A DNA stretch of 32,547 nt from Longimicrobium sp. (GCA_036387335.1 DASVTZ010000152.1:1-32547); one strand, 5' to 3'; positions 14,969-22,467 are shown, counted from the first letter of the stretch. The notes: generated from the letters alone by a model not told the origin. Translations and numbers: made by a program.

Positions 14969-16435
14969 ATGGCAGACCACATGATGGACATCCAGCCCGG
15001 GAAGCTCTACATCGGCGGCGAGTGGCAGGCCGCGGAGTCCGGGGACACCTTCGACACGATGAACCCGTCCACGGCCGAGCCGCTGACGCAGGTGGCGTCG
15101 GCGGCGGAGGCGGACGTGGACCGCGCCGTACGCGCCGCGCGCGAGGCGTTCGAGAACGGCCCCTGGCCGGGGATGGACGCCCGCGCCCGCGGCCGCATCC
15201 TGTACGCCATCGCGGACGGGCTGGAGGCGCGCGCCGACGAGCTGGCGCGCATGGAGGCGATGGACAACGGCAAGCCCCTGCGCGAGGCGCGCATGATCGA
15301 CGTCAAGGAGTCGATCGACTGCTTCCGCTACTACGCGGGGTGGGCGGACAAGATCGAGGGCGACGTCATTCCCGTGCCCGGCCCGTACCTCAACTACACG
15401 CGCCGCGAGCCGATGGGGGTGTGCGGGGCGATCATCCCGTGGAACTACCCGCTGCAGATGGCCGCGTGGAAGGTGGCGCCGGCCATCGCCTGCGGGAACA
15501 CGATGGTGCTGAAGCCGGCCGAGCAGACGCCGCTCACCGCGCTGGAGCTGGCGCGCGTCGCGTCCGAGGCGGGGCTCCCGGCGGGAGTGCTGAACGTGCT
15601 CACCGGCTTCGGCGAGTCGGCGGGGGCGGCGCTGGTGAGGCACCCCGACGTGGACAAGATCGCCTTCACCGGCTCCACCGAGGTCGGCAAGATCATCCAG
15701 CGCGAAGCCGCGGGGTCGCTGAAGCGCGTGTCGCTGGAGCTGGGCGGCAAGAGCCCCAACATCGTCCTGGCCGACGCCGACCTGGACGCCGCGGTCAAGG
15801 GCGCCGCGATGGCCATCTTCTACAACGCGGGCCAGGCGTGCACCGCCGGCTCGCGCCTCCTGGTGGAGGAGTCGATCCGCGACGAGTTCGTGGAGAAGCT
15901 GCTGAAGCGCGCGGGCGGCATGAAGGCGGGCGACCCGCTCGACCCCAAGACTCGCCTGGGGCCGCTGGTGTCGCAGGAGCAGATGGACCGCGTCCTCGGC
16001 TACGTCGAAATGGGGAAGGCGGAGGGCGCCGAGCTGCTGACGGGCGGCGAGCGGGTGGAGGTCAACGGGATGCGCGGCTACTTCCTGAACCCCACCATCT
16101 TCGACCGCGTGACGCCGGAGATGACGATCGCGCGCGAGGAGATCTTTGGCCCGGTGCTCGGCATCACGACGTTCAAGGACATGGACGAGGCGATCCACAT
16201 CGCCAACTCCAGCATCTACGGCCTTGCCGCCGCGGTGTGGACGCGCGACATCGGCAAGGCGCACCGCGCCGCGCACCGCCTTCGCGCCGGCACCGTCTGG
16301 ATCAACACCTACCACAACCTGGACACCGCTTCCCCCTTTGGCGGCTACAAGCAGAGCGGCTACGGCCGCGAGCTGGGGAAGCACGCGCTGGACCTGTATA
16401 CGCAGGTGAAGAGCGTGTGGGTGAGTCTGGGGTAA
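14969..16435 (+). CDS. NAD(P)-dependent aldehyde dehydrogenase, 488 aa
   Basis: A full-length class 1/2 ALDH. Motifs in order: IPWNYPLQMAAWKVAPAIA (cofactor and substrate channel), KPAEQTPLTALEL, FTGSTEVGK (Rossmann), general base Glu257 in LELGGKSPN, nucleophile Cys291 in GQACTAGSR, EEIFGPVLG, and the C-terminal PFGGYKQSGYGRE. All catalytic residues are intact, so it should oxidise an aldehyde to the acid. The family (betaine-aldehyde, phenylacetaldehyde, aliphatic) cannot be settled by eye. It is a stand-alone ALDH without the MaoC-like domain of PaaZ. In this cluster it could supply the carboxylate that is then CoA-activated, or act on a ring-cleavage semialdehyde; both are inference. Confidence 0.95.
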   Translation: MADHMMDIQPGKLYIGGEWQAAESGDTFDTMNPSTAEPLTQVASAAEADVDRAVRAAREAFENGPWPGMDARARGRILYAIADGLEARADELARMEAMDNGKPLREARMIDVKESIDCFRYYAGWADKIEGDVIPVPGPYLNYTRREPMGVCGAIIPWNYPLQMAAWKVAPAIACGNTMVLKPAEQTPLTALELARVASEAGLPAGVLNVLTGFGESAGAALVRHPDVDKIAFTGSTEVGKIIQREAAGSLKRVSLELGGKSPNIVLADADLDAAVKGAAMAIFYNAGQACTAGSRLLVEESIRDEFVEKLLKRAGGMKAGDPLDPKTRLGPLVSQEQMDRVLGYVEMGKAEGAELLTGGERVEVNGMRGYFLNPTIFDRVTPEMTIAREEIFGPVLGITTFKDMDEAIHIANSSIYGLAAAVWTRDIGKAHRAAHRLRAGTVWINTYHNLDTASPFGGYKQSGYGRELGKHALDLYTQVKSVWVSLG

Positions 16436-16440
16436 ACTGA

Positions 16441-16519
16441 AAGTGCTAAGTCCTGAGTGCCAAGTGCTGAACTACGTACCAGCACTCAGCACTTAGGACT
16501 TAGCACTTAGGACTTTTTT
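16441..16519 (+). repeat. Iterated AAGTGCT/AAGTCCT inverted repeat with T6 tail
   Basis: The left arm (16441-16470) iterates AAGTGCTAAGTCCTGAGTGC and the right arm (16481-16515) is its complementary series, ending in TTTTTT (16514-16519), two bases before the thiolase ATG at 16522. As RNA this is a strong hairpin followed by a U-run, i.e. terminator-like, in the 86-nt gap after the ALDH gene. It leaves no room for a Shine-Dalgarno sequence in front of the thiolase. Confidence 0.65.
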
Positions 16520-16521
16520 CC

Positions 16522-17724
16522 ATGACCGACGCATTCATCCTCGACGCCGTCCGCACCCCCGTGGGGCGCTATGGCGGCTCGCTCGCTTCCGTGCGGCCGG
16601 ACGATCTGGCGGCGCACGTCATCCGCGCGCTGGTGGAGCGCACGGGTGTCGATGCCGCGCGCATCGACGACGTGATCTTTGGGTGCGCCAACCAGGCGGG
16701 CGAGGACAACCGCAACGTCGCGCGCATGGCCGGGCTCCTGGCTGGGTTACCAGTAACGGTGCCGGGGCAGACGGTGAACCGGCTCTGCGGGTCGGGGCTC
16801 CAGGCCGTCCGCTCCGCGGCACATGCCATCCGCGCCGGCGAGGGGGAGCTGTTCGTGGCCGGCGGGGTGGAGAGCATGACCCGTGCGCCGTGGGTGATGC
16901 TCAAGCCGCAGGAAGGCTATGCGCGCGGTGTCCCCGAGATGGCGGACTCGCTCCTGGGGTGGCGCTTCGTGAATCCGAAGATGCCCAAGGAGTGGACCGT
17001 CTCCCTGGGCGAGACGGCGGAGATCGTGGCGGAGGAGTTCGGCGTGTCCCGCGCGGACCAGGACGCCTTCGCGCTCGCCAGCCAGCAGCGCGCCGCCGCC
17101 GCCATCGCCGCCGGCCACTTCGCGGGCGAGATCGTCCCCATCGAGATCCCGCAGCGCAAGGGTCCGCCGAAGGTGGTGGACACCGACGAGCACCCGCGCG
17201 CCGACACCACGCTCGAGTCGCTGACCGCCCTCCGCGCCGCCTTCCGCACGGAGCGCGGCACCGTGACGGCGGGGAACGCGTCCGGCCTCAACGACGGCGC
17301 CTCCGCTCTCCTCGTCGCCTCGGCCGCGGTGGCGGAGGAGATGGGGCTGCGGCCGATGGCGCGCGTGGTGGCGAGCGACGTGGCGGGCGTGGAGCCGCAG
17401 CGGATGGGGATCGGGCCGGTGCCCGCCACGCGAAAGGCGCTGGCCCGCGCCGGGCTGCGCATCGAGGACATCGGGCTGGCGGAGATCAACGAGGCCTTCG
17501 CCGCGCAGTCCGTCGCCTGCGTCCGCGAGCTGGGGCTGGATCCGGAGATCGTGAACGTCTCCGGCGGAGCGGTCGCGACGGGCCACCCGCTGGGCTCCTC
17601 CGGCGCCCGCATCCTCACCACGCTGGTGCACGAGATGCGGCGCCGTGGCGTGCGCTACGGACTCGCCACCATGTGCATCGGCGTGGGCCAGGGGATCTCG
17701 ATGATCGTGGAGCGCGCCGAGTGA
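16522..17724 (+). CDS. Thiolase (acetyl-CoA C-acyltransferase), PaaJ/PcaF-like, 400 aa
   Basis: A complete thiolase: nucleophilic Cys89 in NRLCGSGLQ, NEAFAAQ, His355 in GGAVATGHPLGSSGARI, and Cys385 in MCIGVGQG. The N-terminal FILDAVRTPVGRYGG and GCANQAGEDNRNVARMA segments resemble the 3-oxoadipyl-CoA / 3-oxo-5,6-dehydrosuberyl-CoA thiolases PcaF and PaaJ more than acetoacetyl-CoA thiolase; that judgement is from memory of family patterns. It would cleave a 3-oxoacyl-CoA with CoA to release acetyl-CoA. A repeat hairpin plus T6 ends two bases before the ATG, so no Shine-Dalgarno is visible. Its stop overlaps the next gene's GTG start (GTGA). Confidence 0.94.
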   Translation: MTDAFILDAVRTPVGRYGGSLASVRPDDLAAHVIRALVERTGVDAARIDDVIFGCANQAGEDNRNVARMAGLLAGLPVTVPGQTVNRLCGSGLQAVRSAAHAIRAGEGELFVAGGVESMTRAPWVMLKPQEGYARGVPEMADSLLGWRFVNPKMPKEWTVSLGETAEIVAEEFGVSRADQDAFALASQQRAAAAIAAGHFAGEIVPIEIPQRKGPPKVVDTDEHPRADTTLESLTALRAAFRTERGTVTAGNASGLNDGASALLVASAAVAEEMGLRPMARVVASDVAGVEPQRMGIGPVPATRKALARAGLRIEDIGLAEINEAFAAQSVACVRELGLDPEIVNVSGGAVATGHPLGSSGARILTTLVHEMRRRGVRYGLATMCIGVGQGISMIVERAE

Positions 17725-18509
17725 GCGACACCGTCCTGCTGCGCGTCGAGGACGGCGTCGCCTGGATCACCCTCAACCGCCCGGAGCGCCTCAACGCCTT
17801 CGCCGGCACGATGCGCGACGACCTCCACGACGCCATCGCCCGCGCGGCGGAGGACGCGGCGGTTCGCGTGCTGGTCGTCACTGGTAACGGACGCGCCTTC
17901 GGCACCGGCGCGGACCTGGAGGTCACCGGCGACCTCGTGGGCCGCGGCGACGACGAGGCGTTCGAGCGGCTGGTGGAGTCCGGGATGCGCGCCGTCCGCC
18001 GGCTGCGCGCTGTGCGCCAGCCGGTGATCGCGGCGGTGAACGGACCCGCCGCGGGCGCCGGCGCGTCGCTGGCGCTGGCGTGCGACATCCGCATCGCGTC
18101 GGAGAGGGCGTCGTTCGGGCTGACCTTCAACCGCATCGGCCTGCACCCGGACTGGGGCGCAACCTGGTTCCTCCCCCGCCTGGTGGGCGCCGGCCGCGCC
18201 GCGGAGCTGATCCTCTCCGCCCGCATGGTCCCCGCCGACGAGGCGCTGCGCATCGGCCTCTTCGAGCGGGTCGTCCCCGCGGGCCGCTTCGAGGAGGAGG
18301 TACGCGCATTCGCGGCGGAGCTCGCGGCCAAGCCGCCGCTGGCGCTGGCGGCGGCCAAGCGCACACTGGCACGCTCCCTCGACGCTTCACTCGACGAGAT
18401 CCTCGCCGCCGAGCGCGACGAGCAGATGGCCTGCTTCCGCTCCGCCGACGCGCGGGAGGGAATCGCCGCCTTCAACGAAAAGCGCACCCCCGTCTTCCGC
18501 GGCGAGTGA
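17721..18509 (+). CDS. PaaG-like enoyl-CoA isomerase (crotonase superfamily), 262 aa
   Basis: It starts with GTG at 17721, overlapping the thiolase stop, so translation is probably coupled. The fold is crotonase, but both hydratase glutamates are absent: the usual GGGCE position reads AAGAGASLALACDIR. Instead it has Asp144 in GLHPDWGATWFLPRLVG, the arrangement of PaaG (1,2-epoxyphenylacetyl-CoA isomerase) and related delta3,delta2-enoyl-CoA isomerases, where that Asp is the catalytic base. It should therefore isomerise rather than hydrate. Position directly after a PaaJ-like thiolase supports a phenylacetyl-CoA-type lower pathway. The precise substrate is not proven by sequence. Confidence 0.9.
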   Translation: MSDTVLLRVEDGVAWITLNRPERLNAFAGTMRDDLHDAIARAAEDAAVRVLVVTGNGRAFGTGADLEVTGDLVGRGDDEAFERLVESGMRAVRRLRAVRQPVIAAVNGPAAGAGASLALACDIRIASERASFGLTFNRIGLHPDWGATWFLPRLVGAGRAAELILSARMVPADEALRIGLFERVVPAGRFEEEVRAFAAELAAKPPLALAAAKRTLARSLDASLDEILAAERDEQMACFRSADAREGIAAFNEKRTPVFRGE

Positions 18510-18525
18510 CCGCCTCCCTACCCCG

Positions 18526-18942
18526 ATGACGAAACTCCATCTTCTCGCATCCGCCCTACTGGTCGGCTCCGCCGGCTGCGGATCGGGGCTCCCCGATCCG
18601 CCCGCCCCCTGGGTCGCTTTCCACGAGGGAGGTGGCGCGCTCGCCTCGATGGACACCTCGCGCCTCTCGGTGCGCGATGGCGTAGCGGACGTGTGGCTCC
18701 GCTTCGACTTCGTGCAGCCGGATTCGATGGAGGGCGGCGAGCCGTTCCACCGCGTCGACGTCCACCAGCGGATCACCTGCGCCGCCGAACGCGTGGACGA
18801 CATCGTGATGGAGATACGGGACAGCACGGGGTGGTTGATCGATCGGGGTCCCGGCACACGCTGGCACACCTTTCGTGAGCACCCGTTCGGGGAGTACGTC
18901 TTCCCTGCCCTGTGCAAGCGTCTCCCCGAACTGGCACGATGA
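18526..18942 (+). CDS. Small lipoprotein, possible surface-adhesin E-like, 138 aa
   Basis: The N-terminus MTKLHLLASALLVGSAGC is a lipoprotein signal with the lipidated cysteine at residue 18. The mature part reads PAPWVAF, then SMDTSRLSVRDGVADVWLRFDF, then HRVDVHQRITCAAERV, then GTRWHTFREHPFGEYVFPALC. The order W...DTSRL...VWLR...C...W...C resembles the Adhesin_E (surface-adhesin protein E) layout; this is my pattern match, not a search. It starts 16 nt after the PaaG-like gene and overlaps its own paralogue downstream by ATGA. Why an envelope lipoprotein lies within an acyl-CoA catabolic operon is unclear. Confidence 0.8.
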   Translation: MTKLHLLASALLVGSAGCGSGLPDPPAPWVAFHEGGGALASMDTSRLSVRDGVADVWLRFDFVQPDSMEGGEPFHRVDVHQRITCAAERVDDIVMEIRDSTGWLIDRGPGTRWHTFREHPFGEYVFPALCKRLPELAR

Positions 18943-19343
18943 AGAAACACATCCTGGGCGCTGCGTTACTGCTGACGATGGCCGCGTGCAAGGCGCGCGA
19001 CGTGCCACGCTCGCCCGCGCCGTGGATCACGCTGGGCGCCAGCAACAACGTCGTCACCTCGCTCGACACCTCGCGCATCCTCCTGGAGACGGGGACGCGC
19101 GTCGTCTGGATCCGCCAGACCGAGGGGGTCCGCACCGCGCCCGATGCGCCCGCGACCTCCACGGTTAAAACTGAATCACGCCATCGCGTCAACTGCGGAA
19201 CGCGCGTGGTGACCGACCTGGGCGCCACCGGAGATTCCGCGGGCGCGCCGCAGCCGTTCGCGGAGCACCCGTACGGCAAGCGCGTATTCGGAACCGTGTG
19301 CAACGCGCTCGGCAACCTCCCGGCGCGCAACTCCAGGAGCTGA
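18939..19343 (+). CDS. Small lipoprotein, paralogue of the preceding gene, 134 aa
   Basis: The lipoprotein signal MKKHILGAALLLTMAAC has its lipidated cysteine at residue 17. The mature chain repeats the layout of its neighbour: SPAPWITLGAS, SLDTSRILLETGTRVVWIR, a central HRVNCGTRVV, and EHPYGKRVFGTVC at the end. The two conserved cysteines probably form a disulfide in both paralogues. Its ATG overlaps the upstream stop (ATGA), and 3-hydroxyacyl-CoA dehydrogenase starts two bases after its stop, so it is firmly inside the operon. No enzymatic motif is visible. Confidence 0.8.
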   Translation: MKKHILGAALLLTMAACKARDVPRSPAPWITLGASNNVVTSLDTSRILLETGTRVVWIRQTEGVRTAPDAPATSTVKTESRHRVNCGTRVVTDLGATGDSAGAPQPFAEHPYGKRVFGTVCNALGNLPARNSRS

Positions 19344-19344
19344 C

Positions 19345-20214
19345 ATGAGCGAGCTGTCGATCTCCCGCGTCGCCGTGATCGGCGCGGGCACCATGGGGCA
19401 CGGGATCGCGCAGGTGTGCGCGATGGCGGGCTACGGCGTGGCGCTCTTCGACCCCATGCCCGGCGCCGTCGACCGCGCCCTCGCCCGCATCGGCGAGAAC
19501 CTGGACAAGGGCGTGGAGCGCGGCAAAGTCGCCGCCGCCGATGCCGCCGCCGCGCGCGGCCGCCTGCGCGCCGCCGGGACCCTCCGCGACGCCGTGGCGG
19601 ACGCGGGGCTGATGATCGAGGCCGTGCCCGAGGCGATGGAGCTCAAGGAGAGCATCTTCCGCGAGGCCGACGAAGCCGCCCCCGCGGAGGCGATCCTGGC
19701 GAGCAACACGTCGTCGCTGAGCGTGTCGCGGATCGCGGCGGCCACGGGGCGGCCGGAGCGGGTGGTGGGGCTGCACTTCTTCAACCCCGTCCACATCATG
19801 AAGCTGCTGGAGGTGGTGCGCGGCCGCGACACGTCACAGGTGACGGTCGATGCCTCGCTCGCCTTCGCCGCGCGCATCGGCAAGGAGCCGATCGTGGTGA
19901 CGGACACGCCGGGGTTCGCCTCGTCGCGCCTGGGCGTCGTGCTGGGGCTGGAGGCGATGCGGATGGTGGAGGAGGGAGTCGCCTCGCCGCAGGACATCGA
20001 CCGCGCCATGGAGCTGGGCTACAACCACCCCATGGGCCCGCTCAAGCTGACCGACGTCGTGGGGCTGGACGTGCGCCTGGGAATCGCGGAGTACCTGCAC
20101 GGCGAGCTGGGCGGTGAGCAGTACCGCCCGCCGGAGATCCTGCGCCGCATGGTGGCCGAGGGGCGGCTGGGGAAGAAGAGCGGGCGCGGCTTCTACGACT
20201 GGGAGGGGAAGTGA
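19345..20214 (+). CDS. 3-hydroxyacyl-CoA dehydrogenase (3-hydroxybutyryl-CoA type), 289 aa
   Basis: The NAD-binding Rossmann motif is GAGTMGHGIA near residues 13-22, with acidic Asp in ALFDPMPGAV. The catalytic part has SNTSSLSVSRIA and HFFNPVHIMKLLEVV with catalytic His144. The C-terminal domain carries TDTPGFASSRLG, MELGYNHPMGPLKLTDVVGLDV and the closing KSGRGFYDW. All family signatures are intact and length is normal. It oxidises (S)-3-hydroxyacyl-CoA to 3-oxoacyl-CoA with NAD+, between the hydratase and thiolase steps encoded in the same operon. AGGAG lies 5 nt upstream. The stop TGA shares its A with the ATG of the next gene. Confidence 0.96.
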   Translation: MSELSISRVAVIGAGTMGHGIAQVCAMAGYGVALFDPMPGAVDRALARIGENLDKGVERGKVAAADAAAARGRLRAAGTLRDAVADAGLMIEAVPEAMELKESIFREADEAAPAEAILASNTSSLSVSRIAAATGRPERVVGLHFFNPVHIMKLLEVVRGRDTSQVTVDASLAFAARIGKEPIVVTDTPGFASSRLGVVLGLEAMRMVEEGVASPQDIDRAMELGYNHPMGPLKLTDVVGLDVRLGIAEYLHGELGGEQYRPPEILRRMVAEGRLGKKSGRGFYDWEGK

Positions 20215-20987
20215 TGGAGACCGTCCGCATCGAGCGCGACGGCGCCGTCGCCATCCTGACCGTCGACCGCCCCGAGAAGCGCAACGCCCTCAACGCCGCC
20301 GTGCGCCGCGAGCTGATCGCCGCCCTCGACGAGCTGCGCGACGACGCCGAGGTGCGCGTCCTGGTGCTCACCGGCGCGGGGGAGAAGGCGTTCGTGGCGG
20401 GCGCGGACATCGCCGAGTTCGCGGAGCGCACGCCGCTGGAGCAGCGCGCCGCCATGACGGGGCGCCGCGTCTTCGACGAGATCGCCGCGTATCCCAAGCC
20501 GGTGATCGCCATGATCAACGGCTTCGCGCTCGGCGGCGGGTGCGAGCTGGCGCTGGTGTGCGACCTCCGCATCGCCGCGGACACGGCCAGGCTGGGGCAG
20601 CCGGAGATCAACCTCGGGATCATCCCCGGCGGAGGCGGCACGCAGCGGCTTCCGCGCGTGGTGGGCACCGGCCAGGCGATGCGCCTCGTCCTCACCGGGG
20701 AGATCGTCGACGCCGCCGAGGCGCTGCGCATCGGCCTGGTGGACCTGGTGCACCCCGCGGCCGAGCTGCGCGAGCGCACGCTGGAGATGGCGCGCGGCAT
20801 GGCCGGCAAATCTCCCGTCGCGCTGCAGATGGCCAAGTCCGCCGTCCGCGCCGCCGCCGAGATGCCACTGGCGGCCGGGCTCGCCTACGAGACCGAGCTC
20901 TTCGCCACCTGCTTCGCCAGCGACGACAAGCGCGAGGGTGTGGCCGCCTTCCTGGAGAAGCGCCCGGCGAGCTTCACGGGACGATAA
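20214..20987 (+). CDS. Enoyl-CoA hydratase, PaaF-like, 257 aa
   Basis: The ATG at 20214 overlaps the preceding stop by one base and has GGAGG/GGGGAAG upstream; a GTG one codon earlier is possible. The crotonase signatures are canonical: DRPEKRNALN, FVAGADIAEF, then INGFALGGGCELALVCDLRI with Glu111, then GQPEINLGIIPGGGGTQRL with Glu131. Both catalytic glutamates are present, so it hydrates 2-enoyl-CoA. The C-terminus EKRPASFTGR is typical. It is the last gene of the operon and closest in pattern to short-chain hydratases such as PaaF and crotonase. Together with the dehydrogenase and thiolase it completes a beta-oxidation spiral. Confidence 0.95.
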   Translation: METVRIERDGAVAILTVDRPEKRNALNAAVRRELIAALDELRDDAEVRVLVLTGAGEKAFVAGADIAEFAERTPLEQRAAMTGRRVFDEIAAYPKPVIAMINGFALGGGCELALVCDLRIAADTARLGQPEINLGIIPGGGGTQRLPRVVGTGQAMRLVLTGEIVDAAEALRIGLVDLVHPAAELRERTLEMARGMAGKSPVALQMAKSAVRAAAEMPLAAGLAYETELFATCFASDDKREGVAAFLEKRPASFTGR

Positions 20988-21017
20988 AGGATACGGTGGC
21001 TGCCACGGAGGCCCGGA

Positions 21018-21029
21018 GCAAGCGCTTGC
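21018..21029. promoter_or_regulatory. Perfect 12-bp palindrome GCAAGCGCTTGC
   Basis: It lies in the 142-nt gap after the hydratase gene, about 100 bp upstream of the ATG at 21130. It is a candidate operator for the 120-aa protein and DUF6916 pair, but with GC-rich sequence a chance palindrome is possible. No intrinsic terminator for the catabolic operon was found in this gap. Confidence 0.25.
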
Positions 21030-21129
21030 ACGTTTCGGCGCATCCGGGGCCAAGGCTGGCCGTGCGCGCGCGGGGGGTGCATGTTCAGCGCGCAGCCCAC
21101 CTGATCCCATCCCTCCAGGAGCCCGCCTC

Positions 21130-21492
21130 ATGTACACCCTGAACGTCACGAACCACTTCTGGCGCCCGATCGTCGTGGCCAACAGCGCCGGCGCCAGCTT
21201 CACCGTCCAGCCGGGGTCGAGCGGGCACCCTGCGGGGGCGCTCGGCGACGCGACCATCACCGTGCCGGGGCTCGGGGAGATGATGGTGCACGACATCGGG
21301 GACCGTCAGATCGGCGGGTACAGCAAGGCCACGTGGGGCGTGCTCCTGTCCTACCAGGGCGAGGAGATGGTCTTCCGGTACGAAGGCGGCGGGCAGCTCA
21401 CCATCGCCTTCAACGACTTCGGGCAGGCGGAGCTCCAGTCCAACGGCGGCATCTCGCAGATCAACCTGGGCGCGTTCGTCCTTCCCGGCTAA
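21130..21492 (+). CDS. Beta-rich protein of unknown function, 120 aa
   Basis: AGGAG lies 8 nt before the ATG. There is no signal peptide or membrane segment. The chain is a series of short strands with many Gly: YTLNVTNHFWRPIVVAN, FTVQPGSSGHPAGALGDATI, TVPGLGEMMVHDIGDRQIG, GVLLSYQGEEMVFRYEGGG, QINLGAFVLPG. I do not recognise the family. It lies 17 nt upstream of a DUF6916 gene, and both are soluble-looking small proteins, so they are probably co-expressed. Proximity to the tail-collar cluster suggests a shared process; that is inference. Confidence 0.8.
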   Translation: MYTLNVTNHFWRPIVVANSAGASFTVQPGSSGHPAGALGDATITVPGLGEMMVHDIGDRQIGGYSKATWGVLLSYQGEEMVFRYEGGGQLTIAFNDFGQAELQSNGGISQINLGAFVLPG

Positions 21493-21509
21493 CCCTCCAC
21501 CGCAGATCC

Positions 21510-21803
21510 ATGCTCGATACCTTCACCGCCGAGACCTTCCAGCCTCACGTGGGCAAGACCTTCCGCGTGATCGTGGACGAGCGCCAGTACATGCCCGCGG
21601 AGCTCATCTCGGTCACCCTCTGGGGCGACAGGAGCGACGGGGGGCGCCAGCCCTTCACCCTGCTCTTCCGCGCCGACCGCGGCCACATGATCCCGCAGGC
21701 CACGTACACGGTCGACACGGAGGGGATGGAGCCGTTCCCGCTCTTCCTGGTCCCGCTCCAGCCCGAGAGCGACGGGACGCGCTACGAGGCGGTCTTCGCC
21801 TGA
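21510..21803 (+). CDS. DUF6916-like protein, 97 aa
   Basis: The chain matches the DUF6916 pattern as I know it: FTAETFQPHVGKTFRVI at the start, a central strand 'ELISVTLWG', 'PFTLLFRADRG', then 'IPQATYTVDTEGM', 'FPLFLVPLQP' and a final 'YEAVFA'. It has no signal peptide. Such proteins are commonly annotated next to phage-tail-collar (microcystin-dependent) proteins, and three of those lie 750 bp away on the other strand. The biochemical role is unknown. Confidence 0.8.
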   Translation: MLDTFTAETFQPHVGKTFRVIVDERQYMPAELISVTLWGDRSDGGRQPFTLLFRADRGHMIPQATYTVDTEGMEPFPLFLVPLQPESDGTRYEAVFA

Positions 21804-21812
21804 ACAGCGCCT

Positions 21813-21897
21813 CACACAGAGCCACAGAGGGGCACCGAAAGAACGGAGGAAGCTTTTCTCCGCGTCTTTCAGTGCCCCTCCGTGTTCTCTGTGTGAT
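21813..21897. repeat. CACAGAG-type inverted repeat between convergent genes
   Basis: TCACACAGAG (21813-21822) and CTCTGTGTGA (21888-21897) are perfect inverted ends. The interior continues to pair with interruptions (GGGGCAC with GTGCCCC, GAAAGA with TCTTTC, CGGAG with CTCCG) around a small central loop. It lies between the convergent DUF6916 and GNAT genes and could serve as a bidirectional terminator or be a dispersed intergenic repeat. Confidence 0.6.
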
Positions 21898-21905
21898 GGT
21901 TTTTC

Positions 21906-22403
21906 CTACGCCGCGCCCGTGAGCGGCCTCTTCATCAGCAGGTATACGCCCTTGTCTTCCACGAGCTCGAAGCCGAGCCGCTGGTAGAGGCGCAGCGCCG
22001 GGTTCATGCGCTCCACGTGGATGCTGACCGGCTTCCCCGCCGCGTCGCCGCGGTCCAGGACGCCGCGGAGGAGCTGCGTGCCGTACCCGCGCCCGCGGTG
22101 CTCCGCGAGCAGCGCGATGTCCACGATGCGGATCTCGCGCGGCCACTCGTCCACGTACAGCCGCCCGGCGGGGCGCCCGCCCACCAGCACGAGGTCGAAC
22201 GTCGCGCCGGTGTAGTGCTCCCGCCACCACGCGTGCTGCGCCTCGAACTGCTGCCGCAGGAACGCCTCCTTCTGCTCCGCCGTCCAGGGCACCTGCGCGA
22301 GCTCCTCCTCGCGCGACTCCGCGTACACGCGCAGCAGGAAGGGCAGGTCGTCGTCCCCCGCCGGCCGGAGCGTCACCTCCTCCACCTGTCGCCCCACGAT
22401 CAT
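21906..22403 (-). CDS. GNAT family N-acetyltransferase, 165 aa
   Basis: A complete GNAT fold. The N-terminus VTLRPAGDDDLPFLLRVY is the usual first strand and helix. Residues about 100-125 contain the acetyl-CoA pyrophosphate loop IALLAEHRGRGYGTQLL (R-G-x-G-Y-G type). The end has VERMNPALRLYQRLGFELVED, the typical N-P-A-x-x-L-Y-x-x-L-G-F motif, followed by a last strand. It transfers acetyl from acetyl-CoA to an amine; the acceptor cannot be predicted. It lies convergent to DUF6916 and downstream of the collar genes, with a hairpin in between, so it is probably a separate unit. Confidence 0.93.
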   Translation of the reverse strand: MIVGRQVEEVTLRPAGDDDLPFLLRVYAESREEELAQVPWTAEQKEAFLRQQFEAQHAWWREHYTGATFDLVLVGGRPAGRLYVDEWPREIRIVDIALLAEHRGRGYGTQLLRGVLDRGDAAGKPVSIHVERMNPALRLYQRLGFELVEDKGVYLLMKRPLTGAA

Positions 22404-22433
22404 CGCTCACAAGAATTCAGGGTGGACCGAAAC

Positions 22434-22467
22434 GGGTGCGGCCGCGCAGGAACACGCGGCCGCACCC
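22434..22467 (-). terminator. 13-bp GC-rich hairpin after the tail-collar operon
   Basis: Perfect arms GGGTGCGGCCGCG (22434-22446) and CGCGGCCGCACCC (22455-22467) enclose an 8-nt loop about 83 nt beyond the stop of the last collar gene. On the minus strand the stem is followed by GTTTCGG, a poor U-tract, so it is only a probable terminator. Confidence 0.55.

Noticed and set aside
14960-16384. Long minus-strand frame opposite the aldehyde dehydrogenase
   Set aside because: Composition is typical of antisense GC-rich DNA, and the plus strand encodes a complete ALDH with all catalytic motifs.
14969-16435. PaaZ ring-opening enzyme
   Set aside because: It has only the ALDH domain at 488 aa; the C-terminal MaoC-like hydratase of PaaZ is missing.
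16522-17724. Acetoacetyl-CoA thiolase of storage-polymer synthesis (PhaA)
   Set aside because: The sequence style (GEDNRNVARMA) and neighbours fit a degradative PcaF/PaaJ-type thiolase better, and no phaB or phaC is present; not fully excluded.
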